Shown one piece after another: positions 26,030 through 34,449 of a stretch of DNA of 64,000 nt. The notes under the pieces are model-generated. The model made no database searches, was not told where the DNA came from, and saw only the letters and a list, made by a program, of their open reading frames with translations. The first letter of the stretch is position 1, and each line of letters begins with the position of its first letter. The stretch comes from Cellvibrio mixtus subsp. mixtus J3-8 (GTDB lineage Bacteria > Pseudomonadota > Gammaproteobacteria > Pseudomonadales > Cellvibrionaceae). Both the position numbers and the translations under genes were made by a program. The stretch is from NCBI RefSeq assembly GCF_000766945.1, contig NZ_KN266207.1, positions 1,016,412 through 1,080,411 on the forward strand. Direction: 5' to 3'.

Positions 26030-27499
26030 TTACGCACCCGGCCCCGAATCAAGGCAGGAATTCCCGCTTGAAGCCCCCGTCTTTAATTTGCGGTTCAAAT
26101 CGCGCAATGCTGTTCGGACCCCTTCTTCAAGCACCGGATGATAAAACGGTAGCTCAAGTACTTGCTGGACCGTTAACCGCAATTGGATAACCCATGCCAA
26201 TTGATGGGCGATATGTTCGGCTGCCGGGCCAAACATCTCGGCGCCTAGCAAGAGGCCAGTACCCTGCTCCCCATAGACCCGCAACAAGCCACGATTTTTA
26301 TTAATGACCCGTGCACGCCCCTGATCCTCAAAATTCACTTCACCAATCGCGTAACAATCATTGCAACCTTTTCTGATTGACTCCAGATTCTGCCCGACAC
26401 TGGCAATTTGCGGATCAGTAAACACTACACTGAGTGGCGTCCTGCGCACACCCGCACGAATATCTTCCGGATCGCGTAATGAACGCGCTGCATTGGCGCC
26501 CGCAATTCGTCCCTCATCCACAGCTTCGTGTAGCAAGGGCACATCGCTGGATACATCGCCAGCAATATAAATAGATGAATTACCACACTGACCGGTGTAA
26601 CGGTTGTAGAGTGGAATGCCTTTAGCATCCAATGCCAAATCTGTATTTTCCAATGCGAGAAATTCAATATTCGGGCGCCGCCCCGTTGCCGCTAATACGT
26701 AATCAAATTGCTCTTCAACCATCCCTTTTTCACGATGGCGATATTGAATAGTTACCCCATGTTCTTCCTGGCGAATATTTTCGATTTCGGCATTCAGATC
26801 CAAATAAAATTCGCGATTGAATTCAATATCAGCACAATGGCTAATCGCCGGATCACTAATCGCCGCCAACTCGCCGCTCTTGCCAAAAACCGCCACTTTT
26901 ATTCCGAGGCGACTTAATGCTTGACCGAGCTCCAAACCAATAACACCCGGTCCAAAAATCGCAATTGACGCTGGTAAGTCATACCACTCGAACACATCAT
27001 CGCTTACCAAAAGACGCGAACCCGCAGCATTTAAAAATTCAGGAATGGAAGGTGATGAACCGGTTGCGATGATAATTCGCTTCGCGTGAACTATTTCCAG
27101 AGACCCATCTTCTTTTGTCACTTCCAATTCATGCGCCGATATAAACCTGGCGCGTCCTTCAAGTTTATTGTCGATGGGAAATTCATTAACGGATTCAATA
27201 ACAGAACCCACAAAACGGTCCCGCTCCTTGCGAATCCTTTGCATAATAGCGACGCCATTTATGAGTGGAGCCGCGTAAGTAATACCGAATACATCTGCGC
27301 CCTGCTGGCCATGATGGGCATAGTCAGCAGCAGCGATCAATAATTTACTGGGCATACAACCAACGCGGGCACAGGTAGTTCCATATTTACCAGCCTCAAT
27401 GATAAGAATATCGTCGGTATATTTTTTCGCCGCATTGTAAGCGCTCAACCCGGCTGTACCGGCGCCAATAATTGCAACATCAACCTTACGCGTGGGCAT
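26030..27499 (-). CDS. Dihydrolipoyl dehydrogenase-like pyridine nucleotide-disulfide oxidoreductase
   Basis: A 489-residue flavoprotein. The FAD motif is IIGAGTAGLSAYNAA, the redox disulfide CARVGCMPSK, the NAD motif FGPGVIGLELGQAL, and the second FAD motif IAGDVSSDVPLLHEA. The C-terminal active-site base region is FYHPVLEEG. All parts of a dithiol-disulfide reductase are present. The disulfide segment differs from the CLNVGCIPSK of 2-oxoacid dehydrogenase E3 subunits, and no dehydrogenase complex genes are adjacent, so the partner substrate is open. The ATG of MPTRKVDV is preceded by AAGGAGG and clearly decides the start. Confidence 0.85.
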   Translation of the reverse strand: MPTRKVDVAIIGAGTAGLSAYNAAKKYTDDILIIEAGKYGTTCARVGCMPSKLLIAAADYAHHGQQGADVFGITYAAPLINGVAIMQRIRKERDRFVGSVIESVNEFPIDNKLEGRARFISAHELEVTKEDGSLEIVHAKRIIIATGSSPSIPEFLNAAGSRLLVSDDVFEWYDLPASIAIFGPGVIGLELGQALSRLGIKVAVFGKSGELAAISDPAISHCADIEFNREFYLDLNAEIENIRQEEHGVTIQYRHREKGMVEEQFDYVLAATGRRPNIEFLALENTDLALDAKGIPLYNRYTGQCGNSSIYIAGDVSSDVPLLHEAVDEGRIAGANAARSLRDPEDIRAGVRRTPLSVVFTDPQIASVGQNLESIRKGCNDCYAIGEVNFEDQGRARVINKNRGLLRVYGEQGTGLLLGAEMFGPAAEHIAHQLAWVIQLRLTVQQVLELPFYHPVLEEGVRTALRDLNRKLKTGASSGNSCLDSGPGA

Positions 27500-27918
27500 C
27501 GCGCATCCTCCTTTGGACAACTGTATAACTGTGACGAATCAAACCGTATTTGGTTTCAGAAAATCTGTACGCAAAAATCTGGCCATCAAAAGCAAATAAC
27601 CTTGTCACCACATATAACTGCAAATAATGAAGAATATTTAATCGACGAACGAGTAGTTTTCTTGAAAAAAAGTAAGGAATTTGCAAATTCGACATTGCGA
27701 AAGGTGCTAACTTAATCGCAACCTTCGCTATTTATGAGGATGAGGGGGTGAACGAAGCCTGTACAAGGGGGCGGGCGACTTATGGATTGCCCGCACCCCC
27801 CTTTGAAATTATTGAAATACACTTTACTGAGGTTGAGCCTTTAATATCATAAAGCGACTACATAGATTCATGTTTTCGCCAACACTCAAAACAAAAACCA
27901 CCTAAGCAATCCCTGATC
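27500..27918. other. 419-base intergenic region
   Basis: No convincing gene. It carries one strong GC-rich hairpin (27766-27801) and the promoter region for the flavoprotein gene. A Lys/Arg-poor frame of 69 codons overlapping the flavoprotein start is a shadow. Confidence 0.4.
27766..27804. terminator. GC-rich hairpin, possible terminator of dut-side transcripts
   Basis: GGGGGCGGGC pairs with GCCCGC-A-CCCCC with a single bulged A and a 12-base loop. AA precedes and TTTG follows, so the U tract is short. It could stop plus-strand transcription or act as a processing or attenuation element. The function is uncertain. Confidence 0.4.
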
Positions 27919-28542
27919 TTATTTTTTATATCGAGTAACCAACGCCTGATACAACTCATCTTTAAATTCAGGTTTGCTCGCATCCAGCGACTGCACCGCT
28001 TCTACCAGGTGTTCATTATCTTCACGACCATCGTGCCAATGCTTGCGGTAAGTGCCGTCTTTGTAACCATGGTCCTGGCGAAAAAAATTCAATACGTTTT
28101 TGCCAACGTAACCGCGATAGAGTTGATCGAAACTCATATCCACACCAGCCATTAAACGCGCAAACAAATCGATATGAAATTGTTTATCTACAAGAGTCGC
28201 GCCAGCGAATTTTTCCAGGTCAAGACGGAAATCTTTTTCGTCAGTAGCAATTACCAATTCTTTTTGAATGCGCGCGATAATATCTTCTTGTGATATTCCT
28301 GATTGCAACAGGATACTCAAACCGAAATGCCAAATATCAATCAATTCCAGTGCAACTTGTTCGGTGTCAGGCGATTGTTTTTTCCACCATTTCCAACCGT
28401 AGTGATCCATCAGCTCGGCGCATTCAACCCAGATCGCGCGATACCATTCATAGCCCTGTGCTTGCCAATTTGCAGTGACTTTAGTGTTCATGCCATCTTG
28501 CAGTTCGAGCATAATTCTAATTTGTTGATGTTGTGCAGACAT
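27919..28542 (-). CDS. dut: Dimeric dUTP diphosphatase (all-alpha NTP-PPase family)
   Basis: A 207-residue all-helical enzyme hydrolysing dUTP to dUMP. The metal-binding acidic motifs are WVECAELMDHYGWKWWKK (E-x2-E) and VALELIDIWHFGLSI (E-x2-D). A DMSFDQLYRGYVGKNVLNFFRQDHGYK segment late in the protein carries the nucleotide contacts. This is unrelated in fold to the trimeric dUTPase of E. coli but is the normal form in several gammaproteobacteria. It starts nine bases after the tatD stop, so the two are probably co-transcribed. Confidence 0.87.
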   Translation of the reverse strand: MSAQHQQIRIMLELQDGMNTKVTANWQAQGYEWYRAIWVECAELMDHYGWKWWKKQSPDTEQVALELIDIWHFGLSILLQSGISQEDIIARIQKELVIATDEKDFRLDLEKFAGATLVDKQFHIDLFARLMAGVDMSFDQLYRGYVGKNVLNFFRQDHGYKDGTYRKHWHDGREDNEHLVEAVQSLDASKPEFKDELYQALVTRYKK

Positions 28543-28551
28543 GTGTTGGCC

Positions 28552-29343
28552 TTATTGAGGTAGATATTGTTTGGCTTTGCTAAATAAGCGATAAAAATTT
28601 TCAGTGGTTTTTTCGGCAAGCTCTTCCAGCGGAATACCACGCACATCCGCTACAAACTGCGCGACTTCACGCACGTATTTGGGTTCGTTGGGTTTGCCGC
28701 GATAGGGAATGGGGGCGAGATAAGGAGAATCGGTTTCTACTAACAATCGATCAATTGGCATATTGCGTACAACATCGCGAATTTGATCGGCGTTTTTAAA
28801 GGTGACGATACCGGAGATGGAAACATAGTAATTTAAATCCAGTGCAGATTTAGCCATTTCCCAATCTTCGGTGAAGCAATGCAGTACACCGCTATGCTCA
28901 AGGCTGCCGTGCTCTTTAATCAGCGCAAGCGTATCTGCTTTGGCTTCACGCGTGTGTACAACAACCGGCAAACCAATTTGTTTTCCAACGCGCAGATGTA
29001 AAGCAAAACTTTCGTGCTGCAATGCTTTGCTTTCTGTTTCGTAGTGATAATCCAGGCCAGTCTCACCCAGCGCAACCACCTTGGGTTGCGCGGCCCAATT
29101 AATTAATTGCGCTTCAGTTGCTGCGCCTTCTTTTACATCGCATGGATGAACCCCTACCGAAGCCACCACTCGTGGATGAGCTTGGGCAATATCAATAACA
29201 GTTTGGATATTTTCCAAACTAATACCAATACACAACATTTGCTGGATACCGCGCTCATGCGCAGCGGCGATGGCAGTACTTAAATCACCGTTATAGGGAT
29301 CGAGCTTGATACGATCCAAATGGCAGTGGGAGTCAATTAACAT
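28552..29343 (-). CDS. tatD: TatD-family metal-dependent DNase
   Basis: A 263-residue TIM-barrel hydrolase. Metal ligands are in IDSHCHLDR at the N terminus, GETGLDYHY near 92, VVHTREA near 130, VLHCFTE near 153 and ETDSPYLAP near 203. The family has 3'-5' exonuclease or deoxynuclease activity. It sits in the typical tmk-holB-pilZ-tatD neighbourhood, and dut follows closely. A terminator and a short tandem repeat separate it from pilZ, so it may have its own promoter. Confidence 0.92.
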   Translation of the reverse strand: MLIDSHCHLDRIKLDPYNGDLSTAIAAAHERGIQQMLCIGISLENIQTVIDIAQAHPRVVASVGVHPCDVKEGAATEAQLINWAAQPKVVALGETGLDYHYETESKALQHESFALHLRVGKQIGLPVVVHTREAKADTLALIKEHGSLEHSGVLHCFTEDWEMAKSALDLNYYVSISGIVTFKNADQIRDVVRNMPIDRLLVETDSPYLAPIPYRGKPNEPKYVREVAQFVADVRGIPLEELAEKTTENFYRLFSKAKQYLPQ

Positions 29344-29354
29344 AAACAGCTCGC

Positions 29355-29394
29355 TCTAAAAACGCTCATTCTAAAAACGTCCATTCTAAAAACA
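29355..29394. repeat. Three tandem ~15-bp imperfect repeats between pilZ and tatD
   Basis: TCTAAAAACG occurs at 29355 and 29370 and TCTAAAAACA at 29385, a strict 15-base period. On the coding strand of tatD this gives phased T-runs directly upstream of its start codon and after the pilZ terminator stem. Confidence 0.75.
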
Positions 29395-29395
29395 A

Positions 29396-29420
29396 CGAAG
29401 CCAGGCATAACCTGGCTTCG
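29396..29420 (-). terminator. Rho-independent terminator after pilZ
   Basis: CGAAGCCAGG and CCTGGCTTCG form a perfect 10-bp stem with a 5-base loop. Read on the minus strand it is followed by TTGTTTTT, which overlaps the phased T-runs ahead of tatD. Confidence 0.8.
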
Positions 29421-29447
29421 GGGAAACTCGGTGGGGCGAATTTTACA

Positions 29448-29801
29448 TTACATCGTGTGGGTAGGCTTGTCCGAATTGAGCATACCGGCGAGATAAGTTT
29501 CGATTTTGCTGATCGCGGTGTTGTCCTGGTCGCTAAATTGCACGCCGATTCCCGCCGCACGATTACCTTGCGCGCCTTTTGGGGTAACCCACACTACCTT
29601 GCCTGCAACCGGAATCTTTTCCGGCTCGTCCATCAGGCTTAACAACATGAACACTTCATCGCCCAATTTGTAGTTTTTACTGGTAGGAATAAACATGCCG
29701 CCATTTTTCACGAAGGGCATGTAGGCTGCGTATAAAACAGCTTTATCTTTGATTGTGAGGGAAAGTATGCCGTTACGGGCACCGCCACCAATGGGTTGCA
29801 T
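29448..29801 (-). CDS. pilZ: Type IV pilus protein PilZ
   Basis: A 117-residue PilZ-domain protein. LSLTIKDKAVLYAAYMPFVKNGGMFIPT and VAGKVVWVTPKGAQGNRAAGIGVQFSD are nearly identical to Pseudomonas PilZ as I remember it, including the PTHTM C terminus. This founding member lacks the RxxxR motif and does not bind c-di-GMP. It partners with PilB/FimX in pilus extension. It lies between holB and tatD, its conserved place in Pseudomonas relatives. Confidence 0.95.
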   Translation of the reverse strand: MQPIGGGARNGILSLTIKDKAVLYAAYMPFVKNGGMFIPTSKNYKLGDEVFMLLSLMDEPEKIPVAGKVVWVTPKGAQGNRAAGIGVQFSDQDNTAISKIETYLAGMLNSDKPTHTM

Positions 29802-29894
29802 AACCGATCCTGCTTCCTGATTTTTATAGAGCCAACGTCATAACCAATCGATTGGTTATGGGGGCCAAGGTTGAGACACTAATAGATTAGCTCA

Positions 29895-30920
29895 CTAGTG
29901 TCCAGACGCCATCGCGCGATTCGTGCTCGCGCGCAACAAAGCGCCCCAATCGAGCAATAATTCCTCCAATAACAATTGCTTATTGGGATTTGCCCCACTT
30001 AATAATTGACGCTTGGATAATAAAATCTTTTCAATGTAACGGTGCAAAAGTGGCAAATTCAAGTTATTCAGCCGCTCACGCCATTCAACCGGCGCCAGTT
30101 CAATTTGTGGATCATTAGCCCCCGCACGCCAACGCGCAAGGCTATGCAATAAACCCAACAACCACTCAACCAGCCCTGTTACATCGCCACTTTGCCAATT
30201 GGCCGCGACTTCAATGGCAGAAACCTGCCCCAGCGTTAAGCGCACAAACTGCTGTAACGTTTGTTCGCGCTGCTCCAACGCATCCCCCTGCAACAATGCC
30301 AACGCGGTCAGGGGCGCACCACGCGCAGCAACCAATAAGGCATCCGGCGTGGTATTGCTGCCAACCACCAACGGCGAAAGCCAGTGGAGGACTTGTTCGG
30401 TGCGCGGCATCGGTAATTTGCGCATCTGGCAGCGACTACGGATAGTGGGCAATACTGAACTTGGTGCGTGGGTAACCAGTACTAGCATTGTGTTTGCAGC
30501 CGGTTCTTCCAACGATTTAAGTAGCGCATTCGCAGCATTGCCATTCATGGCTTCCGCAGGCTCGATAATCACTACCTTATACCCACCCTGTTGCGCAGTT
30601 TTACTGAGGGACTCCGTAAGTTCGCGAACCTGGTCCACTTTAATCGCCTTGCCTTCTTCCTCAGGCTCCAGCCACAACAAATCCGGGTGGGTTTGGGATT
30701 TATTCAGCTCGCAGCCACGGCACCTACCGCAAGCCGTTCCCTCAATAGGCGCCGCACATAACAGCAATTGCGCCAAGGCATCGGCCAAATGGCGTTTACC
30801 AATTCCCCTTGGGCCGGCAATCATCATGGCATGGGGCAATTTTTGCGCAGCAATTTGCTGCACTAAATGCTGCCAATCATTGAGTTGCCAGGGGTATGGA
30901 TGGATAGGGAAGTCGCTCAT
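29895..30920 (-). CDS. holB: DNA polymerase III subunit delta'
   Basis: A 341-residue clamp-loader subunit. It has a P-loop-like AGPRGIGKRHLA, a four-Cys zinc module (CAAPIEGTACGRCRGCEL) and the delta'-type sensor segment LLKSLEEPAANTMLVLVTHAPSSVLPTIRSRCQ. Delta' itself has no ATPase; it stabilises the loader ring. The start is the ATG of MSDFPIHPYPWQ; a GTG 15 bases upstream is possible and neither has a good ribosome binding site. Its usual upstream partner tmk is here separated by a gene on the opposite strand. Confidence 0.92.
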   Translation of the reverse strand: MSDFPIHPYPWQLNDWQHLVQQIAAQKLPHAMMIAGPRGIGKRHLADALAQLLLCAAPIEGTACGRCRGCELNKSQTHPDLLWLEPEEEGKAIKVDQVRELTESLSKTAQQGGYKVVIIEPAEAMNGNAANALLKSLEEPAANTMLVLVTHAPSSVLPTIRSRCQMRKLPMPRTEQVLHWLSPLVVGSNTTPDALLVAARGAPLTALALLQGDALEQREQTLQQFVRLTLGQVSAIEVAANWQSGDVTGLVEWLLGLLHSLARWRAGANDPQIELAPVEWRERLNNLNLPLLHRYIEKILLSKRQLLSGANPNKQLLLEELLLDWGALLRASTNRAMASGH

Positions 30921-31015
30921 TGAATAATCAACCACGGATCACTGAACAAAAGTTTGGGCAAGCTTAGCAAATTTGCGATAATCCGCGCCCGCTTAAATTC
31001 CATTCCAGGCTTGAT

Positions 31016-31654
31016 ATGACAGATTTGCCTCTCGATATTTTGCACCTCGACGACGACCTGCTCATCGCCAATAAGCCGGCTGGCCTGCTATGTGTACCCG
31101 GCAAAGGGCCGGAAAAACAGGATTGTTTGTATAACCGCGCGCTGAAATTCAACCCTAATGCGCGCGTCGTCCATCGCCTTGACCAGGGAACATCGGGTAT
31201 TGTGATGTTTCCACTGAATTATCTAACCCTTAGAAATCTCACTCACAAATTCGAAGCGCGCGAAGTTCACAAACGCTATGTCGCCGTAGTGGAAGGGCTG
31301 GTGGAAAACGATGAAGGTGAAATCAAATTACCGCTAATTTGCGACTGGCCCAACCGCCCGCTGCAAAAAGTCTGTTTTGAGCACGGCAAGTCGGCCCATA
31401 CACGCTATCAGGTTATCGAGCGCAATACCGGACAAAATACAACCCGTGTTTTACTGGAGCCTGTAAGTGGGCGCACTCATCAACTGCGCGTGCATATGTT
31501 GAGCCTGGGCCATCCGATGCTCGGCGACGGGCTATACGCCCCGGCACCAGTGCTCGCCAAATCACCACGCCTGCTTTTACATGCCCAGGAACTTTGGTTA
31601 AACCATCCGATTACCGGTGCAGAAATCAGGATCAAAGCCAACGCTGATTTTTAA
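31016..31654 (+). CDS. rluA: RluA-family pseudouridine synthase
   Basis: A 212-residue RNA-modifying enzyme with the catalytic motif VVHRLDQGTSGIV (Asp56). The family segments VHKRYVAVVEG, HGKSAHTRYQVIE, PVSGRTHQLRVHM and GHPMLGDGLYA are all present. There is no S4 domain, and the length is like E. coli RluA (219), which modifies 23S rRNA U746 and tRNA U32. It lies on the plus strand between holB and tmk, both on the minus strand, and so interrupts a conserved operon order. Confidence 0.85.
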   Translation: MTDLPLDILHLDDDLLIANKPAGLLCVPGKGPEKQDCLYNRALKFNPNARVVHRLDQGTSGIVMFPLNYLTLRNLTHKFEAREVHKRYVAVVEGLVENDEGEIKLPLICDWPNRPLQKVCFEHGKSAHTRYQVIERNTGQNTTRVLLEPVSGRTHQLRVHMLSLGHPMLGDGLYAPAPVLAKSPRLLLHAQELWLNHPITGAEIRIKANADF

Positions 31655-31680
31655 GCGTGATTTACCACATGGATAACTTC

Positions 31681-32337
<657 letters not shown>

Positions 32338-32434
32338 TTACGATTCCTTCCCCTTCGGGGAGCGCGTATCATACCGGCTTTTTGACCACTTACTCGATTA
32401 ATTCACACCGCGTTACCCTTAAGGGAGACTTATC

Positions 32435-32926
32435 ATGATCACATTACACACCAACTACGGCGATATTGTTATCGAACTGGATTTCGAAAAAGCGCCTAAA
32501 ACTGCCGCAAACTTCAAGCAATATGTTGAAGAAGGTTTTTACAACGGCACTATTTTCCATCGTGTTATCGACGGATTTATGATTCAGGGCGGCGGTTTTA
32601 CCGAAGACTTTGAACAGAAAAAAACCCGCGACCAAATTGAGAACGAAGCGGACAACGGCTTACAAAATTTGACCGGTACTTTAGCGATGGCGCGCACTAA
32701 TGATCCACACAGTGCCACCGCGCAATTTTTTATCAACGTAAAAGATAACTCCTTCCTGAACCACACAGCTAAAAACTCATCCGGCTGGGGCTACTGCGTA
32801 TTTGGCAAAGTTACTGGAGGCATGGACGTTGTTAACAAAATCAAAGGCGTGAAAACCGGCAGCAAAGGTTTTCATCAAGACGTACCAAAAGAAGCGGTGA
32901 TTATTCAATCCGCTACTATTGCGTAA
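32435..32926 (+). CDS. ppiB: Peptidyl-prolyl cis-trans isomerase B (cyclophilin)
   Basis: A 163-residue cytosolic cyclophilin with no signal peptide. The active-site elements are [13 protein letters not shown] (catalytic Arg), [25 protein letters not shown] and the WGYCVFGKV segment. It catalyses proline isomerisation during folding. A strong AAGGGAGA ribosome binding site precedes the ATG. The stop codon is one base before the lpxH start, so the two are translationally linked. Confidence 0.94.
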   Translation: MITLHTNYGDIVIELDFEKAPKTAANFKQYVEEGFYNGTIFHRVIDGFMIQGGGFTEDFEQKKTRDQIENEADNGLQNLTGTLAMARTNDPHSATAQFFINVKDNSFLNHTAKNSSGWGYCVFGKVTGGMDVVNKIKGVKTGSKGFHQDVPKEAVIIQSATIA

Positions 32927-32927
32927 G

Positions 32928-33650
32928 ATGTCGACATTATTTATTTCTGATTTACATCTTCACGAATCACGCCCGCTTATTACGCGGGCGTTTTTTCATT
33001 TCTTGCATCACCAGGCCAGCAAATCTGAAGCACTTTATATCCTCGGTGATTTTTTTGACACCTGGATTGGCGATGACGACGATTCTGATTTACCCCGTGA
33101 AGTTGCGCGCGAATTGTTTGCACTCAACCAGAAAGGCATAACGATTTATTTTCAGCACGGCAATCGCGACTTTTTATTAGGCGATGATTACGCACACAAA
33201 TCCGGCATGGTCTTATTGCCGGAAAGTCATGTCATTGATTTATACGGCACACCAACATTATTACTACACGGCGACACCTTGTGTACTGCCGATAAGGATT
33301 ACCAGCAATTCCGTAACACGGTGCGCAACCCTCAATGGCAACAGCAAATCCTTGCGCAACCACTGAACGCACGCCGTGCGTTAGCCGCACAATTACGCGA
33401 AAAAAGCCAAAGCATTAACAGCATGAAAGCGGAAGATATTATGGACGTAACCCCTGCTGACGTTATCGATCAAATGGAAAAAGCACAGGTAACACGCCTC
33501 ATCCATGGCCACACCCATCGCCCTGCGCGCCACCCACTGGTGATCAACAACAAACCCGCCGAACGAATTGTACTTGGCGACTGGCATTCCCACGGCTGGT
33601 GTATAAAAGCAGACCAGAATAATTGCGATTTAATCAATTGGCCCATTTAG
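32928..33650 (+). CDS. lpxH: UDP-2,3-diacylglucosamine pyrophosphohydrolase
   Basis: A 240-residue calcineurin-like phosphoesterase, the E. coli length. Metal ligands are in FISDLHLHE, ILGDFFDTWIGDD, QHGNRDFLLG, LLHGDTLC and IHGHTHRP. It cleaves UDP-2,3-diacylglucosamine to lipid X in lipid A synthesis at the inner membrane. The ATG directly after the ppiB stop was chosen; a TTG inside ppiB is unlikely. A terminator follows. Confidence 0.94.
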   Translation: MSTLFISDLHLHESRPLITRAFFHFLHHQASKSEALYILGDFFDTWIGDDDDSDLPREVARELFALNQKGITIYFQHGNRDFLLGDDYAHKSGMVLLPESHVIDLYGTPTLLLHGDTLCTADKDYQQFRNTVRNPQWQQQILAQPLNARRALAAQLREKSQSINSMKAEDIMDVTPADVIDQMEKAQVTRLIHGHTHRPARHPLVINNKPAERIVLGDWHSHGWCIKADQNNCDLINWPI

Positions 33651-33670
33651 AAGTTCTGTTACAGACAATA

Positions 33671-33706
33671 AAAAAGCCCTCAAACTATTCCGCTTGAGGG
33701 CTTTTT
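33671..33706. terminator. Bidirectional terminator after lpxH
   Basis: AAAAAGCCCTCAA and TTGAGGGCTTTTT form a 13-bp stem around a 10-base loop, with A and T runs on the two sides. It serves lpxH and the converging DUF5668-like gene. Confidence 0.9.
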
Positions 33707-33720
33707 GTTAAACAGTAAAA

Positions 33721-34113
33721 TTAATTATTGCGACTGGTCATCATATAAAGGCCGCCAATGATAATAAATGCAGGCCACCAGGTTCCGAAGGATAGGTCCA
33801 ACAAAAAGATCAATGCAATAAAAATAATTGAGGCTGCTGTTACCAGTGCATTTAACATGGCGACACCAACACCTTCACGGCAGTAACAACGGTAGGCTAA
33901 TTGTAAGGGGCCTATTGCAGCGAGCAAAATAAAAAATGCCCACCAATTATGGAAATCCAGAAAAAACAAATCCATTCCGAGATTTTTTGCCAGCAACAAC
34001 CCGCCAATCAATGCCACAGCCAAACCCAACGCCCAACTGGATGGAGACACTTTGGCAACAGGTTTGCCGGGTACCGGTGCTTCTATTTTGGATTTTTCAT
34101 CAATCGATGACAT
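33721..34113 (-). CDS. DUF5668 / LiaI-LiaF-like membrane protein
   Basis: A 130-residue protein with a polar N terminus (about 25 residues) and four hydrophobic segments. The repeated W-x-hydrophobic pattern (SSWALGLAVALIGGLLLAKNLG, NWWAFFILLAAIGPLQLA, GTWWPAFIIIGGLYMM) is typical of LiaI/LiaF-type transmembrane modules. It lacks the C-terminal LiaF domain. The function is unknown; relatives respond to envelope stress. It is monocistronic. Confidence 0.6.
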   Translation of the reverse strand: MSSIDEKSKIEAPVPGKPVAKVSPSSWALGLAVALIGGLLLAKNLGMDLFFLDFHNWWAFFILLAAIGPLQLAYRCYCREGVGVAMLNALVTAASIIFIALIFLLDLSFGTWWPAFIIIGGLYMMTSRNN

Positions 34114-34449
34114 AACTGACTCCTTGGCGCTGGATAAATAAAAACAAGCTCTTGATCATCTTTTATCAATGCTCTGCTACCAACCTGGGACACCATAAAA
34201 CCAGATTCGGATTCATTTCGCCATCAATTTTCGTCATTTTTCGAGAGAAGCCGGCAATTACACGCCCACTTTTAAATAATGTAAGCCAATACGCGTATCC
34301 CAGCGATGTGCGGTATAACCGGTATAAGGCAATCATGTTGATCCAATGTTTCCTCCTGGTATTCCGAACACTGTTTAGAGCCGCCTAAAAAGAACCGGCA
34401 TAACGCCGGTCCTTTTTAGGCGCTTATATGAAGATATTGCAACAATAAT
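34114..34449. other. 336-base intergenic region
   Basis: No credible gene. It holds the promoter side of the DUF5668-like gene and, at its other end, the long hairpin downstream of the GH9 gene. Confidence 0.4.
34383..34422 (-). terminator. Long two-tier hairpin after the GH9 gene
   Basis: GCCTAAAAAG-A-ACCGGC and GCCGGT-C-CTTTTTAGGC form a 17-bp stem with one mismatch and a 5-base loop, 28 bases past the GH9 stop. The inner ACCGGC stem with the A/T tracts built into the outer stem can work as a terminator in both directions. Confidence 0.7.

Noticed and set aside
30199..30927. Open frame of 242 codons antisense to holB
   Set aside because: The composition is Ser/Ala/Cys-rich with no domain, and holB on the opposite strand is unambiguous.
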